Shown: positions 11,165-21,900 of the stretch, one piece after another
How the letters are laid out: each line of letters begins with the position of its first letter
Position numbering within the stretch: position 1 is the stretch's first letter
Program-made: the position numbers and the translations under genes
Assembly (NCBI GenBank): GCA_947630155.1
Contig: CANRGM010000003.1
Location: forward strand, 1-42,936
Reading direction: 5' to 3'
Length of the DNA: 42,936 bases
Source of the DNA: an uncultured Clostridia bacterium
GTDB lineage: Bacteria > Bacillota > Clostridia > TANB77 > CAG-508
Notes under the pieces: model-generated
Databases searched by the model: none
Told to the model about the DNA's origin: nothing
Seen by the model: the letters and a program-made list of their open reading frames with translations, nothing else

Positions 11165-13981
11165 TTATATTATATTATCTCTGTGATCTTTATTTTCATC
11201 TTTTTCTGAATCTTCATCTGACTTTCCATCTTCTAAGTCATTTGTATTATTTTCTGAATCATCATTATTATTTTCATCTTCATTCTTCTTGCTTTGTTCC
11301 TCTTTATACACATTTTCCAATTTATCAATTAAATCTTGCAATTTTTCCATATCTTTTCCAACCATCTCCCAATCTCCATTAGCAGTTGATTGTTCTAAAT
11401 TCTTATTGGCCTTGATAATTAGTTCGATTAGACCTTCAACATCATCTGTATTTTGAATTTCAATACCAATAGCATTTTGTGATACAAGATTAGTAAGTGC
11501 TGATTTTAAATTATCACCAATAGCAACTTTATTACCAGATGCCACAACTATTTTCTTTAGAGTAGGTAAAGCATCCTCCTCATTTATATATTGCTGATAT
11601 ATAGCCTCTACATACAATAATTTATTGTTTACAGGAACTACAACAATATTTTTTGTAAGTTTGGTTCCAGAGACATTTAAATTAGAAATTTGTTTATATA
11701 TTTCTTCATTTTGCTCTATTTGGGTATCTAACTGCAATAATCCCAAAACACTGCTATCATCAGGGAAATTATACAATTTTAAATTTGGAGTTCCATTTTC
11801 ATATGTTCCAACTAAGTATGATGTAATATTTTGTTTACCACTTATTGTAAATGGTAATACTAATCCTAATACACTATTATCATTATCTAGTGTTTTAATC
11901 ATAGTATAATAACTTTGAATTTGTGCAACAGAAGATTTTTCTGAACCTACTAAACTATATGTTGAAACATCCCATACATCATCAGTTCTATATAACACAT
12001 CTGCCTGTACATTATGATATCTTTTTAATATGTTTGCTTGAATATTATACAAATATTCAGGATATACAAAATGTCTACTAATATCTTCAGGTATTTGTTC
12101 ATCTAAATCTACAAATAAGTTTGCATATGCTTTTCTATATGCCATTACAATAGGATCTGTTCTATCTGTAATATAAAATTTTGTAATGCCATCATACGCA
12201 TCTATTAAAACTTTTACAGAATTTCGTATATAATTTATTTCTTTATCATTTGCCATTGTTTTTTGTGCATATGGATAGTAATTTGATGTTGTGTATGCAT
12301 CTAATACCCATACCAATTTTCCGTCATCTGTTATAACTAGATATGGATTATCATCATATATTAAGTATGGCATGATTGTTTTAGCTCTTTTTATAATGTT
12401 TCTATTTATTAATATCTTGCTATCAGATTGAATATCTGATGAAAAAGCAAGTTTTGTATCACCTTGTGATAAAGCCAAAATCATTCTATCAAGAAATCCT
12501 AATTGTAGACCAGCTTTTCCATTATATTTATTGGTTTCGTTAGTTTTGTCAGAACTTGGATAATCAAATTCTTGCTTTGTTTTACTATTTGTAACAATTG
12601 TTTCATTAGTTTGTAAACCAAAATATATTCTTGGTTCACTAATTTCTATATCATTTTCTGTAAAACTTTTTTGATAATTTTCTAAGTTCCCTACTTGATT
12701 CGTTGAAGTCGCTGATGTTGCAATAACACCATATCCATGTGTATATTCATATGTTGAATTAATATAAGAATTTCCTTTATTAACAATTTCTCTTGGCGAC
12801 ATGTATAATACAGCATCTTCTCCATTCAAGTTATATTTTCCAATTTGACTTGAACTATATTTATAATATCCTTTATTAGTCAAGGTTCCATTCAAATTTT
12901 GTAATACTAAGTCTCTATTTGTGATTGAGATATTGCTTAATAATTTAGCATTTTCAATTATATCTTTGTCATCTAATGCACCTTCATTTTCAACTGAAAC
13001 CTCATCAATATCTATTTTATAACTATTTCTAGTACTTTCTATATTATAATTTATATAATCCTTTTGCTTGTCCAATTCATTAGAATGGATGAACATTGCA
13101 TCATAACTTACCAAGGTAACAACTAATAAGCACAAATATATTGGAACTGTTAGAATAGATCCAATAACCTTTTTGGTCTTACCTTTGTTATATGCAGATA
13201 TTGCTAAAAAGACAGATATAATTATAATTATTGATAATAATCTATAACCCCACAATTTTATACTAACATCTGCTAAACCAGCACCATAAAGAGAATAAGT
13301 ATTTTTCTCACCTATACTTAAAAATTTACTTGTACTTAGATCTTGTGTTTTAAAAAATGCTAGAATTGCAAGTAAAATAGATAGCACTTTTACATTATTC
13401 AAAAATTGTTTTATTATTTTACTTTTTTTAAGAGTCTCACTTCTAACTCCATCAAATTGAGTGTTTAATGCTACTATATAATAAATTCCTGCATATATTG
13501 TTATTGCTACTACAGTAATTATACTAAACCATAATATATATTCCAAAAATGGTTTTTGAAATAAATAGTATCCAATATCATGATGAAAAATTTTATCTTC
13601 AATTTCAAATGATGTGCTATTTATAAATAATATCAATTTATTCATTGTTAAATTTGATGTGACTAAACTTACTAGTGTTGCAATAATTAAAGATATTGAT
13701 TTATTTGGTAATTTAGGCATTGCCTTTTTTTCATCATCAAAAAATTCTTTTAATCCTGAAGATATTCTCTTATTGGTACTATATATTGCTAAAAATACAA
13801 AAATAAATGTTGCTATTAATGAAATCGTTTTATACTGAAAATTTTTCCAATATACTGAAATATATTGTTCACCTATTTCTAGCTTTTCTAAATATGCACC
13901 CTTAAACATTACAATTAATCCTATTGTAACTACAATTAAAAATAATATTACTATAAATGTTCTTTTCTTACTCTTTTTCAT
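11165..13981 (-). CDS. UPF0182 family large membrane protein
   Basis: 938 aa, N-terminal TM region, YPYAQKTMANDKEINYIRNSVKVLIDAYDG motif, acidic low-complexity tail. Confidence 0.88.
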   Translation of the reverse strand: MKKSKKRTFIVILFLIVVTIGLIVMFKGAYLEKLEIGEQYISVYWKNFQYKTISLIATFIFVFLAIYSTNKRISSGLKEFFDDEKKAMPKLPNKSISLIIATLVSLVTSNLTMNKLILFINSTSFEIEDKIFHHDIGYYLFQKPFLEYILWFSIITVVAITIYAGIYYIVALNTQFDGVRSETLKKSKIIKQFLNNVKVLSILLAILAFFKTQDLSTSKFLSIGEKNTYSLYGAGLADVSIKLWGYRLLSIIIIISVFLAISAYNKGKTKKVIGSILTVPIYLCLLVVTLVSYDAMFIHSNELDKQKDYINYNIESTRNSYKIDIDEVSVENEGALDDKDIIENAKLLSNISITNRDLVLQNLNGTLTNKGYYKYSSSQIGKYNLNGEDAVLYMSPREIVNKGNSYINSTYEYTHGYGVIATSATSTNQVGNLENYQKSFTENDIEISEPRIYFGLQTNETIVTNSKTKQEFDYPSSDKTNETNKYNGKAGLQLGFLDRMILALSQGDTKLAFSSDIQSDSKILINRNIIKRAKTIMPYLIYDDNPYLVITDDGKLVWVLDAYTTSNYYPYAQKTMANDKEINYIRNSVKVLIDAYDGITKFYITDRTDPIVMAYRKAYANLFVDLDEQIPEDISRHFVYPEYLYNIQANILKRYHNVQADVLYRTDDVWDVSTYSLVGSEKSSVAQIQSYYTMIKTLDNDNSVLGLVLPFTISGKQNITSYLVGTYENGTPNLKLYNFPDDSSVLGLLQLDTQIEQNEEIYKQISNLNVSGTKLTKNIVVVPVNNKLLYVEAIYQQYINEEDALPTLKKIVVASGNKVAIGDNLKSALTNLVSQNAIGIEIQNTDDVEGLIELIIKANKNLEQSTANGDWEMVGKDMEKLQDLIDKLENVYKEEQSKKNEDENNNDDSENNTNDLEDGKSDEDSEKDENKDHRDNII

Positions 13982-14051
13982 TTTATATCCTCAAACCTTT
14001 CGTTTTTTATAGGATTCTTCACTTTCCTACTTTACTAGAGATTCATAAAAA

Positions 14052-14957
14052 TTAAATTAGTGCATTAACAAAATCATTACTATCAAATTTTTCCATATCA
14101 TCTATTTGCTCACCTACACCAATGAATTTTATTGGCATATTGTTTTCTGAAACAATACCTATAACTGCTCCACCTTTAGCTGTTCCATCTAGCTTTGTAA
14201 GTATTAATCCATTTATATCAACTGTTTCTTTAAATGCTTTTACTTGTAAAATGGCATTTTGCCCTGTTGTTGCATCTAGCACCATTAGTACTTCTTGAGA
14301 GCTCTCAGGTAATTCTCTATCTATTATTTTCTTTATTTTTATAAGTTCATCCATTAAATATTTTTTATTATGAAGTCTTCCTGCGGTATCACAAATTAAT
14401 ACATCTGCATTTCTTTCTTTTGTTATTTTTATTGCATCATATACAACAGATGCTGGATCTGACCCCTCCTGTCTTTTCACTATTTCGCAACCTGCTCTAT
14501 TAGCCCATATTTCTAGTTGTTCAACTGCTGCTGCTCTAAATGTATCTGCTGCTGCAATAACAACTTTTTTTCCGTCGTTTTTTAATCTATTTGCTATTTT
14601 CCCAATAGATGTTGTTTTTCCAACTCCATTAACTCCAACCACCAAAATTATTGATGGTGTAGTTTCTAAATGTAATGATGAATCAACTGAATCTAGTATA
14701 TTTTTTATAATTTCTTTTAATGCTTTTTTTACTTCTTCAGCATCCTCTATCTTTTCTTTTTTTATTTTATCTCTTAATTCAGAAATTATTTTTTCTGATG
14801 TTTCCATACCTACATCTGACATTATTAATGCTTCTTCTAGTTCCTCTAATAAGTCTTCATCTACTTTTCTGAATGTACTAAATACATTGTTTATCTTTTC
14901 ATTTATTGATGTTTTTGTCTTGCTAAGACCTTGTTTTAATTTATCAAAAAAGCCCAT
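14052..14957 (-). CDS. ftsY: signal recognition particle receptor FtsY
   Basis: GVNGVGKTTSIGKIANRLK, ADTFRAAAVEQL, DTAGRLHNKKYLMDEL, TKLDGTAKGGAV. Confidence 0.96.
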   Translation of the reverse strand: MGFFDKLKQGLSKTKTSINEKINNVFSTFRKVDEDLLEELEEALIMSDVGMETSEKIISELRDKIKKEKIEDAEEVKKALKEIIKNILDSVDSSLHLETTPSIILVVGVNGVGKTTSIGKIANRLKNDGKKVVIAAADTFRAAAVEQLEIWANRAGCEIVKRQEGSDPASVVYDAIKITKERNADVLICDTAGRLHNKKYLMDELIKIKKIIDRELPESSQEVLMVLDATTGQNAILQVKAFKETVDINGLILTKLDGTAKGGAVIGIVSENNMPIKFIGVGEQIDDMEKFDSNDFVNALI

Positions 14958-15095
14958 GTTATGTCCCCCGTTTTTTGTTTTTATTCATCAAAATTATACT
15001 ATAATATGTTTTATTATGCAAGGTGTTTTTTTATTTCTGTTGACTAACACTACAATTGTAGAAATTTATTTTCATCAGATTTTTCTATATATCGT

Positions 15096-15962
15096 CTACT
15101 CAAGCAATTTCTTACTCTCATCTAATTCTTCAATCTTTTTTATTCCAGAACTATCTTTTAAAATTTCTAATTGTTTTTTAGCAATCTCATTTAACTTTTC
15201 TAATCTACTTCTTTGAGAAAATCCTTGGCTAATTAATTCAGCATTTAAATTTTCTAAGTTAACTAGAATAACTAATTGAAGTATATTAGCATAATCTCGC
15301 ATATTGCCTTCTAAATTAGGATTTTTTTCTTTCCATTCTTTAGCCGTCATTCCAAAAAGTGCTACATTTAATATATCTGCTTCATTTGCGTAGATATATA
15401 ATTTTTGATTTTCAGTAAGATTTGGGATAAGATTTTCTTTTATACTGTCAGTATGTACTCTGTAATTTGTTTTGGCTAATTCTCTTCTAACAGACCAATC
15501 AACTTTGTTTTGATAACTTTCATTTTTCTTTAATCTCTCAAATTCCGTAATTAAATATAATTTAAATTCTACATTTAACCAACTAGCAAATTCAAACGCT
15601 ATATCTGGATGTGCAAATGTTCCAATGCTATACTTCCCACTACTTGGAATAATGCCAATAGCATTAAACTCCTTTTTCCAACGATTTGGAGTCATAGTAA
15701 AACGGTTATATCCCACTTCATCAATTTTAATTCTGTGGGATTCCACGGAATTAAAATTATCGTTGTGTAATTCTTCCCATAAACTATAAAAAGCAAAAGA
15801 TTCCTTGTTTGACATCCAATTTCTTATAACTCCCGATGGATCTTCAGGGTTTTCGTACTTTGCCAAATCTGTTAATGATATGTAATCTACATCTCCAATT
15901 TTCATTACACCAACAAGATTATCTTTAACTTTTAATTCAGTTTTTATCATTTCTTTCTTCAT
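15096..15962 (-). CDS. KilA-N domain protein
   Basis: YISLTDLAKYENPEDPSGVIRNWM...WLNVEFKLYLITEFERLK. Confidence 0.85.
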   Translation of the reverse strand: MKKEMIKTELKVKDNLVGVMKIGDVDYISLTDLAKYENPEDPSGVIRNWMSNKESFAFYSLWEELHNDNFNSVESHRIKIDEVGYNRFTMTPNRWKKEFNAIGIIPSSGKYSIGTFAHPDIAFEFASWLNVEFKLYLITEFERLKKNESYQNKVDWSVRRELAKTNYRVHTDSIKENLIPNLTENQKLYIYANEADILNVALFGMTAKEWKEKNPNLEGNMRDYANILQLVILVNLENLNAELISQGFSQRSRLEKLNEIAKKQLEILKDSSGIKKIEELDESKKLLE

Positions 15963-16213
15963 ACTATCGCACTCCTTTCAATGTACTATATATTATAAAA
16001 CATTTGTTTGCTAATGTCAATTATATTTTTGAATTTTTTCCTAATTTCTTTATATTATTAGATAAATACAATACCACTTGATTTTGTTCTTCTTTTTCGT
16101 AAGCTTTGCTTGTTACAGATATTTTGCAATATCTAACTCGCCACCCAATAAATGTAAACTCCTGCAATCTTCTTTTTTTCTACTGTTTGAGTGTCTAAAT
16201 AATTCTCCTTCTT

Positions 16214-16490
16214 CAGAGTAGCTAAAACTGTAGGATTACGTATGGGTAGGTGGGATATATATTACTTTAAAAATGTGGCTTAAGTGGGGACCGGCTAGCT
16301 ACAGAGAGTTATAATTCCCCAGACCACCACAAAACCAAAAACGTATACATACTCACTCACTGCCATACAGCAATCCGACTATCGCACTTAGGAATTATTA
16401 CTCTCTGTGCGATGTTGGGAAACATTTTTAAAGTAATATATATCCCACCTACCCATACGTAATTCTACAGTTTTAGCGGACACCTGCAAA
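16214..16490. repeat. foldback element E2: 56-bp inverted repeat with one mismatch (16221-16276 / 16422-16477), nested ~18-bp IR in the loop, edges CAGAGTAG and CGG-N6-GCAAA
   Basis: Arms compared base by base; nested ACAGAGAGTTATAATTCC / GGAATTATTACTCTCTGT. Confidence 0.9.
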
Positions 16491-16540
16491 TACAAACAAA
16501 AAAGGCAAAAAAATAAGCCGACCAAATCGACTTACATAAA

Positions 16541-16656
16541 ATGAAAAATTAATAATGAATAGTGAATAATTCCAAATGTGCTTCTCTATAAATTAGAGAT
16601 TATTCATTATTAATTATTCATTATTCATTGCGATGTAAATACATCGCACATTTGGA
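16541..16656. repeat. AT-rich MITE-like imperfect inverted repeat (ATTAATAATGAATA...), outer arms TCCAAATGTGC / GCACATTTGGA, inner palindrome GCGATGTAAATACATCGC
   Basis: Arms read directly (16571-16581 vs 16646-16656; 16630-16647). Confidence 0.7.
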
Positions 16657-16702
16657 GCTACCAGGCAGAATCGAACTGCCGACCTACTGGTTACGAACCA
16701 GT
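16653..16702 (-). pseudogene. 3' fragment of tRNA-Thr (anticodon CGT), prophage attachment-site remnant
   Basis: Minus strand ACTGG-TTCGTAA-CCAGT-AGGTC-GGCAG-TTCGATT-CTGCC-TGGTAGC-T-CCA; D-arm and 5' acceptor strand absent. Confidence 0.85.
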
Positions 16703-16832
16703 TTTGTGTATTTCTTATATTGCTTGTTTTTCTATACATTCTAATAATATTTGTGTCTTTTGACACACTTATTTGACACACTATTATATGTTTTTTAAAT
16801 TATAGAATTATTTTTTATTTTCTATGTTAGTA

Positions 16833-17789
16833 TTATACTATTTCAATTTGTATTCCGTCAATAGCGTGTCCTAAATTGCCTGCATATCCATTGATACTAT
16901 TGTTCGCATCGTACCCTTCAACCCAAGGTAACCAACTTCCATTAATTATATGAACTCTATATTTAACAGTTCCTTTTGTTGCTTTAATCATAACACCATC
17001 AATTGTTTTTCCAAGTATACCCGCATAATTATCTCCGTTTTTATCCTTTTCCCTGTCTACTACTTCATCAAGCCATTCTCCATTCAAAGTGTGTACTTTA
17101 TATATAAGTTTTCCAGCTATATTTTCATCCCCAACTGTATTTGCTCTTAGTCCTGTTATAGTTTTTCCGTATACCCCTGCATATCCATTTGCTGTATCAT
17201 TATAATTTATTACATCTGATAACCAACCATTAACATACACTTGATATTTTACATCTATTTTTTGTGGTTGTGGTTGAGGTGTTGGCTGTGGTTCTGGTTG
17301 TGGAGTAGTTCCATTTAATTCTGCTTTTACCATATTTATAAATCTATCCCAACCTAGGTCTAGTGTTTTGTGAGGACAATATTTTCCTGACCAATCTTGA
17401 TGCTTCTTTATTTTGTCAATTCCCCAATTCCTTTCTTTTAATAAATATGCTATATATTTTGCTGTTAATTTTTCAGCATTTTTAAATTTTTCTATGTCTC
17501 CTGTTGAATGACATATTTCTATTGAAATTGATTTCCTGTTACCATTTCCTTTGCTTCCATCTCCTGCATTCCAAGTATTTCTATTAAATTCTATTCCTTG
17601 TACTATTTCTATATCATCTACTGCAACATGATATGATACTTCATTATTATTTCCTATCATATAACTTATTTCTGCTCTAGCACTTGCATTATTTGCTGTA
17701 TTATGTACTGTAATATATTCTGCATTCATTTCGTAAGGGCATTTGATATTCCATTTGTTTTGCGGACATAACATTTTAACTATTTTCAT
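16833..17789 (-). CDS. endolysin, N-acetylmuramoyl-L-alanine amidase (Amidase_2/PGRP) with C-terminal tandem repeats
   Basis: ITVHNTANNASARAE...SYHVAVDD...HQDWSGKYCPHKTL; three NGYAGxxGKxIxGxxI repeats; RBS GGAG before ATG at 17789. Confidence 0.9.
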   Translation of the reverse strand: MKIVKMLCPQNKWNIKCPYEMNAEYITVHNTANNASARAEISYMIGNNNEVSYHVAVDDIEIVQGIEFNRNTWNAGDGSKGNGNRKSISIEICHSTGDIEKFKNAEKLTAKYIAYLLKERNWGIDKIKKHQDWSGKYCPHKTLDLGWDRFINMVKAELNGTTPQPEPQPTPQPQPQKIDVKYQVYVNGWLSDVINYNDTANGYAGVYGKTITGLRANTVGDENIAGKLIYKVHTLNGEWLDEVVDREKDKNGDNYAGILGKTIDGVMIKATKGTVKYRVHIINGSWLPWVEGYDANNSINGYAGNLGHAIDGIQIEIV

Positions 17790-17904
17790 TAATATCATCT
17801 CCTTTTCCATCCGTAATTTTATTACTAAAATCATGCTCTTGTATATTTTTCTTATATAATTCTTCTGAAAATTCTACTTCTTCTATGATTATTTCATCTT
17901 CCAT
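17776..17904 (-). CDS. small acidic hypothetical phage protein
   Basis: MEDEIIIEEVEFSEELYKKNIQEHDFSNKITDGKGDDINENS*, upstream GGAGG. Confidence 0.55.
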   Translation of the reverse strand: MEDEIIIEEVEFSEELYKKNIQEHDFSNKITDGKGDDINENS

Positions 17905-17920
17905 AATAATACCTCCTTAT

Positions 17921-18901
17921 TTAAGATATTTGGGCTTTTAACTTTTCTACCTCTTGTTTCAGCTCACTAACAACATTGTTCAACTTTTGTATTTCGTTTA
18001 ACGCAGTTTCAGTATCTCCCGCAATTACGCATTGAAGAACTAAAAAATCAATATTTTGATTTGCTGCAATAGCTTTAGTTAATATAATTTTACTTCCATC
18101 ATCAGATATTGTATAATCAATACCCTCAGAAGTAAATAGTCTATTTATTTTTACAATTAAAATATCTTTATTTTTATTATAATTTAAAATATTGATTGGT
18201 ATTTGTGCTGTACTATCTCCTTCTGTTACAAAATGACTTTCATATTTTATTATATTTGTGTTGACAATTAAATCTTCTGTTAAGTTAGACATAAACTCAT
18301 TCCATGTTTTTGTTGTACTATCATAATATTTCTTATATGCTTCTTGCCATTGATTAAACAACTCGCTAGTATCAACTTGTTTAAGTAAATGTGTTATCCA
18401 AGGACAATCCTTTGAGCCTCTCATATCTGTAATTACATCCTGACCTATGACAACTGCACCCGCTTCTACATAGATATTCGCAATTCTCAATTCGAAAATA
18501 CTAGTAGTATTATTAATGGCAGGTGGTTGTGGGTCCGAACTTGCTGTTCCTTCTCTATAAATAATATTAGCATTTCTTCCATTTTTTGTTTTGTCAACTT
18601 GAACAATAACACTATCGTACCTTGGAACAATATTTGTATTTTGTGGTACTGTAATAGATAAATCGGATGGATTCTCAAACCACTTAGCGCCTAACAAGCC
18701 TTCACCTTTTTTTACTATTATATTGCATCCGCTTGATGCTAATACTTGTAGATCGGTTGACGGTGTTCCTTTTTGTGTTGCAAAAATTCCTTCGGAAATA
18801 ATTCTTCTGTATGGTCTATTCATATCATCTGCAGAATACAATCTATCATCATTTATACTATCATAAAATCCACTTGTTATATTAAATTTTGTGTCTGGCA
18901 T
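17921..18901 (-). CDS. phage baseplate/tail protein (hypothetical)
   Basis: MPDTKFNITSGFYDSINDDRLYSADDMNRPYRRII..., start at 18901 with a GGAAAG RBS; C-terminal coiled coil. Confidence 0.65.
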   Translation of the reverse strand: MPDTKFNITSGFYDSINDDRLYSADDMNRPYRRIISEGIFATQKGTPSTDLQVLASSGCNIIVKKGEGLLGAKWFENPSDLSITVPQNTNIVPRYDSVIVQVDKTKNGRNANIIYREGTASSDPQPPAINNTTSIFELRIANIYVEAGAVVIGQDVITDMRGSKDCPWITHLLKQVDTSELFNQWQEAYKKYYDSTTKTWNEFMSNLTEDLIVNTNIIKYESHFVTEGDSTAQIPINILNYNKNKDILIVKINRLFTSEGIDYTISDDGSKIILTKAIAANQNIDFLVLQCVIAGDTETALNEIQKLNNVVSELKQEVEKLKAQIS

Positions 18902-18929
18902 TATAACCACTTTCCTTTCTTTTATTCTT

Positions 18930-21900
18930 TTATGCAGTTCTTTTCCAAATGTAGAACGGCACACTATTGGTCTGTACCCATGTTCCACCAAACACGGTCG
19001 CTGGGTTTGTACTATTAACACTCATATATATTGCGCCGAACAGGATATGTTTTTATATCACTTGTTAATGCTAATGTTCCACTTGCTGATGGTAGATTAA
19101 CTGTATTTTTATTAGCTGCAGTGGTTTGTAATCTAGTATCATAATCATTTGTAGAGGTTGCTGTATGATGAAAGTCTATATATTTTCCAGCTTCCATTAC
19201 ACCATCAGGACGAATTGTTACAAATCCTTGAAATTGTTTGCCGTTTACGGGGGTTACGGGTGTTGCGGTAAGAGTTACATCTGCTGAACCATTAAAACTA
19301 ACAGAACCTGACAAATAACTTCCATCTAATTTAATTGCTCTTGTAGTTTGTAATTTTGTTGCAGAAGTTGCGTTTCCGCTAAAATTTGGTGCAGTTACAT
19401 TTCCTTTTACAGTTAAACTACCATCAGCAGAACTTAAAGCCATCATAGGAGTTGGAGTAGCATTTGCTTCATTTTTTGAACTCTCCCATATCCAACCATA
19501 ACCTGAACCATTTTCAATGTAATTTCTCATTGCCCAAGATGTAACATTTCCATAAGATTGAGCTTTTCCTCCTGATGGTGTAGCTGTTGTATCATTTTGT
19601 GCCATATATGTCGCCCAGTTATAATAGTCTGAACTCCAATATTTGATTCCCATAAATTTGGTCCTATTGTTTTTAGAATCAAAAGTTATAGGACCAGACA
19701 TTGTGCCACCAGCTAGTGGCAAATAAGAACCAAAAGTTGAAGAACTTGCATAAGTTATATAATCAACTTGATTGGCAGAACCAGCCGTTAAATCAGCAGT
19801 TGTTCCATTTGCTCCTGAATGAGTGTATTTTGTTCCAGCACTTTCATAATATTCATAATTAAATTGCGGATAACCAAAAGGAAATTGAATATATACTGTT
19901 CCTGCTGTCGCTGATGTGCTTCTTACTGTAACGGTTGGATGTGCGTCTCCTGATTTTGGTGCAAATATCTCAACCATAGTTCCAAAAGCATTTGTTGCAG
20001 AAGCTGTACTTTGCCAACCTTTTTTAATGTGTATTCTATAAGTAGTATTTTGGTTAGGTTGGTTATTTTGACCATCTCCGCCGTATAGTGTTAATACTAA
20101 TAAATCAGCTTGGCCACTCATTGTAAATGTACCAATTTTAATTACTTGATTTATTGCGCTTGGATTTTGACTTCTTAATGGTGCTAAATGTGAAGCTGTA
20201 CCATTTACACTTCCAGATATTGTACTACTGAAAGTTTTAGCTCCACTTATAGTTTGAGTTCCAGTTGTTCCAACTATTTCTCCATTTTTGCAATATTGTA
20301 AATTACTATTAGAAGCATTATATTTTCCATTCCAATATGCAATAAAGCTCATGTCAGGAACATAATTATTATTAGTTCCCCAACCTGAATCTGTTGCTCC
20401 TCCTGCACTTTTAATTCCCGGAACTACTATTCCTGAACAAGCAGTTGCTGTTCCTTTTGATAAATAAATTGGTTTTGTTGATGACCCCACATCACTTGAA
20501 CCTAATTTACTAGCACTAGCAGCATTATCACCAGTTCCCAATAATGTTTTCCAAGCTGTCCATCCTGTGCCGTTTGTATTTATTCCACTATCATTTTGTC
20601 TTACTGCAATACTTCCATTCATTGCAACAATTTGTAAAGTGTCATTTCCCGCATCGATTTGAAGTCCTGCCCAATCAGAACCTGTTGCTGGATAATTTGA
20701 ATTTGAAGCTGCTGAAGTTCCTTTGAATGCAAATGTTCCTGTTGTTTTATTTAAGTCAGCGTCTGCTACTGATTTACAAACTAATCCTGTAGCGTTTCCA
20801 CTAAATGTTGTTGCAGTTACCGTATTTGGAAAAGTTGCATTTCCACTTTCATCTAATAAAGTTACTTGGTGAGTTGGACTATTTGTACCAGCTGATATTG
20901 TACTATCACTCATATATACTAATTTCATTGTATTAGCGTGTTTTGATATTGTAAATACACCATTTGTTGATTGAACTCTCCACAATGCTACATAATTTGG
21001 TTTACTTAAAGGAGTATTTATTATTGATGTCCCTTGACTTCCAGCTAAATAAGTAGTTGTATTAACATTTGAATTAATTGTATCTGTCATAGTTCCACCT
21101 GCAAGTGGTAAATATTTTGCAAATTCTCCTGCAATAACTTTATTTTGAACTGGATTTGTTGAACTTGTATTTAGAGCATCGTCTACAACGGTCTTATTTG
21201 CGCCACTTGCTATTGTATCAAGTTTAGCTTTATCGGTTGAACTCATAAATCCGCTCGATGAACTAGTTGCATTATCATGTATATGTGAACTATCTGATTT
21301 AGTTTTCAACTTAGTATCAATTTCATTTTCTGTGTAATATCTGTCATCGTGAGTATGTGTAGATGGTGTGAATGTTTCAGGTTTTCCAGTTACTTCTGAC
21401 CAAATATGCGTATGCTCAAAATCTGTTATATCGGATTTAGTATGTGTATGAGTTAAATTTGCTTTAGTCTTTAATTTATTATCAATTTCGGTTTTGTCAT
21501 AATAATTACTTAAATCAACTTTTGTATCTCCAATTGTTTCCCATTTCCCATCAATATACAAATATTCGTCAAATATATTTCTTTCTTGAGCTTCAGTTTT
21601 TGCTTTTAAATAAATTGTTGTCGTACTAGGATTCGCTGGAAAATCAGTTATTTTTTCGACATCTAATTTATGTAAATTACTTAGTAAATTATCTATATCA
21701 TTTTTCTTGTAATAATTTGTTAAATTGTTTACAGTGTTAGTTATAAAACCTTCATCATTTGTAAATTCGCTTAATTTGAGTGGTTTATTGGTTAAATCTG
21801 TATAAGAACCACTGAAATCTGATTTATTATCCCATTTTGTTCTTTCTTCAGTTGTTATATGAACATTAGTATCATCAACATGTTTTGTAAAATCTGCATT

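Noticed and set aside
15096-15962. KilA-N gene as part of this prophage
   Set aside because: It lies left of the tRNA-Thr attachment remnant, so it is outside the inferred prophage; it may be a separate remnant.
16653-16702. Functional tRNA gene
   Set aside because: The D-arm, 5' acceptor strand and intron-free upstream half are missing; only the 3' 50 nt remain.
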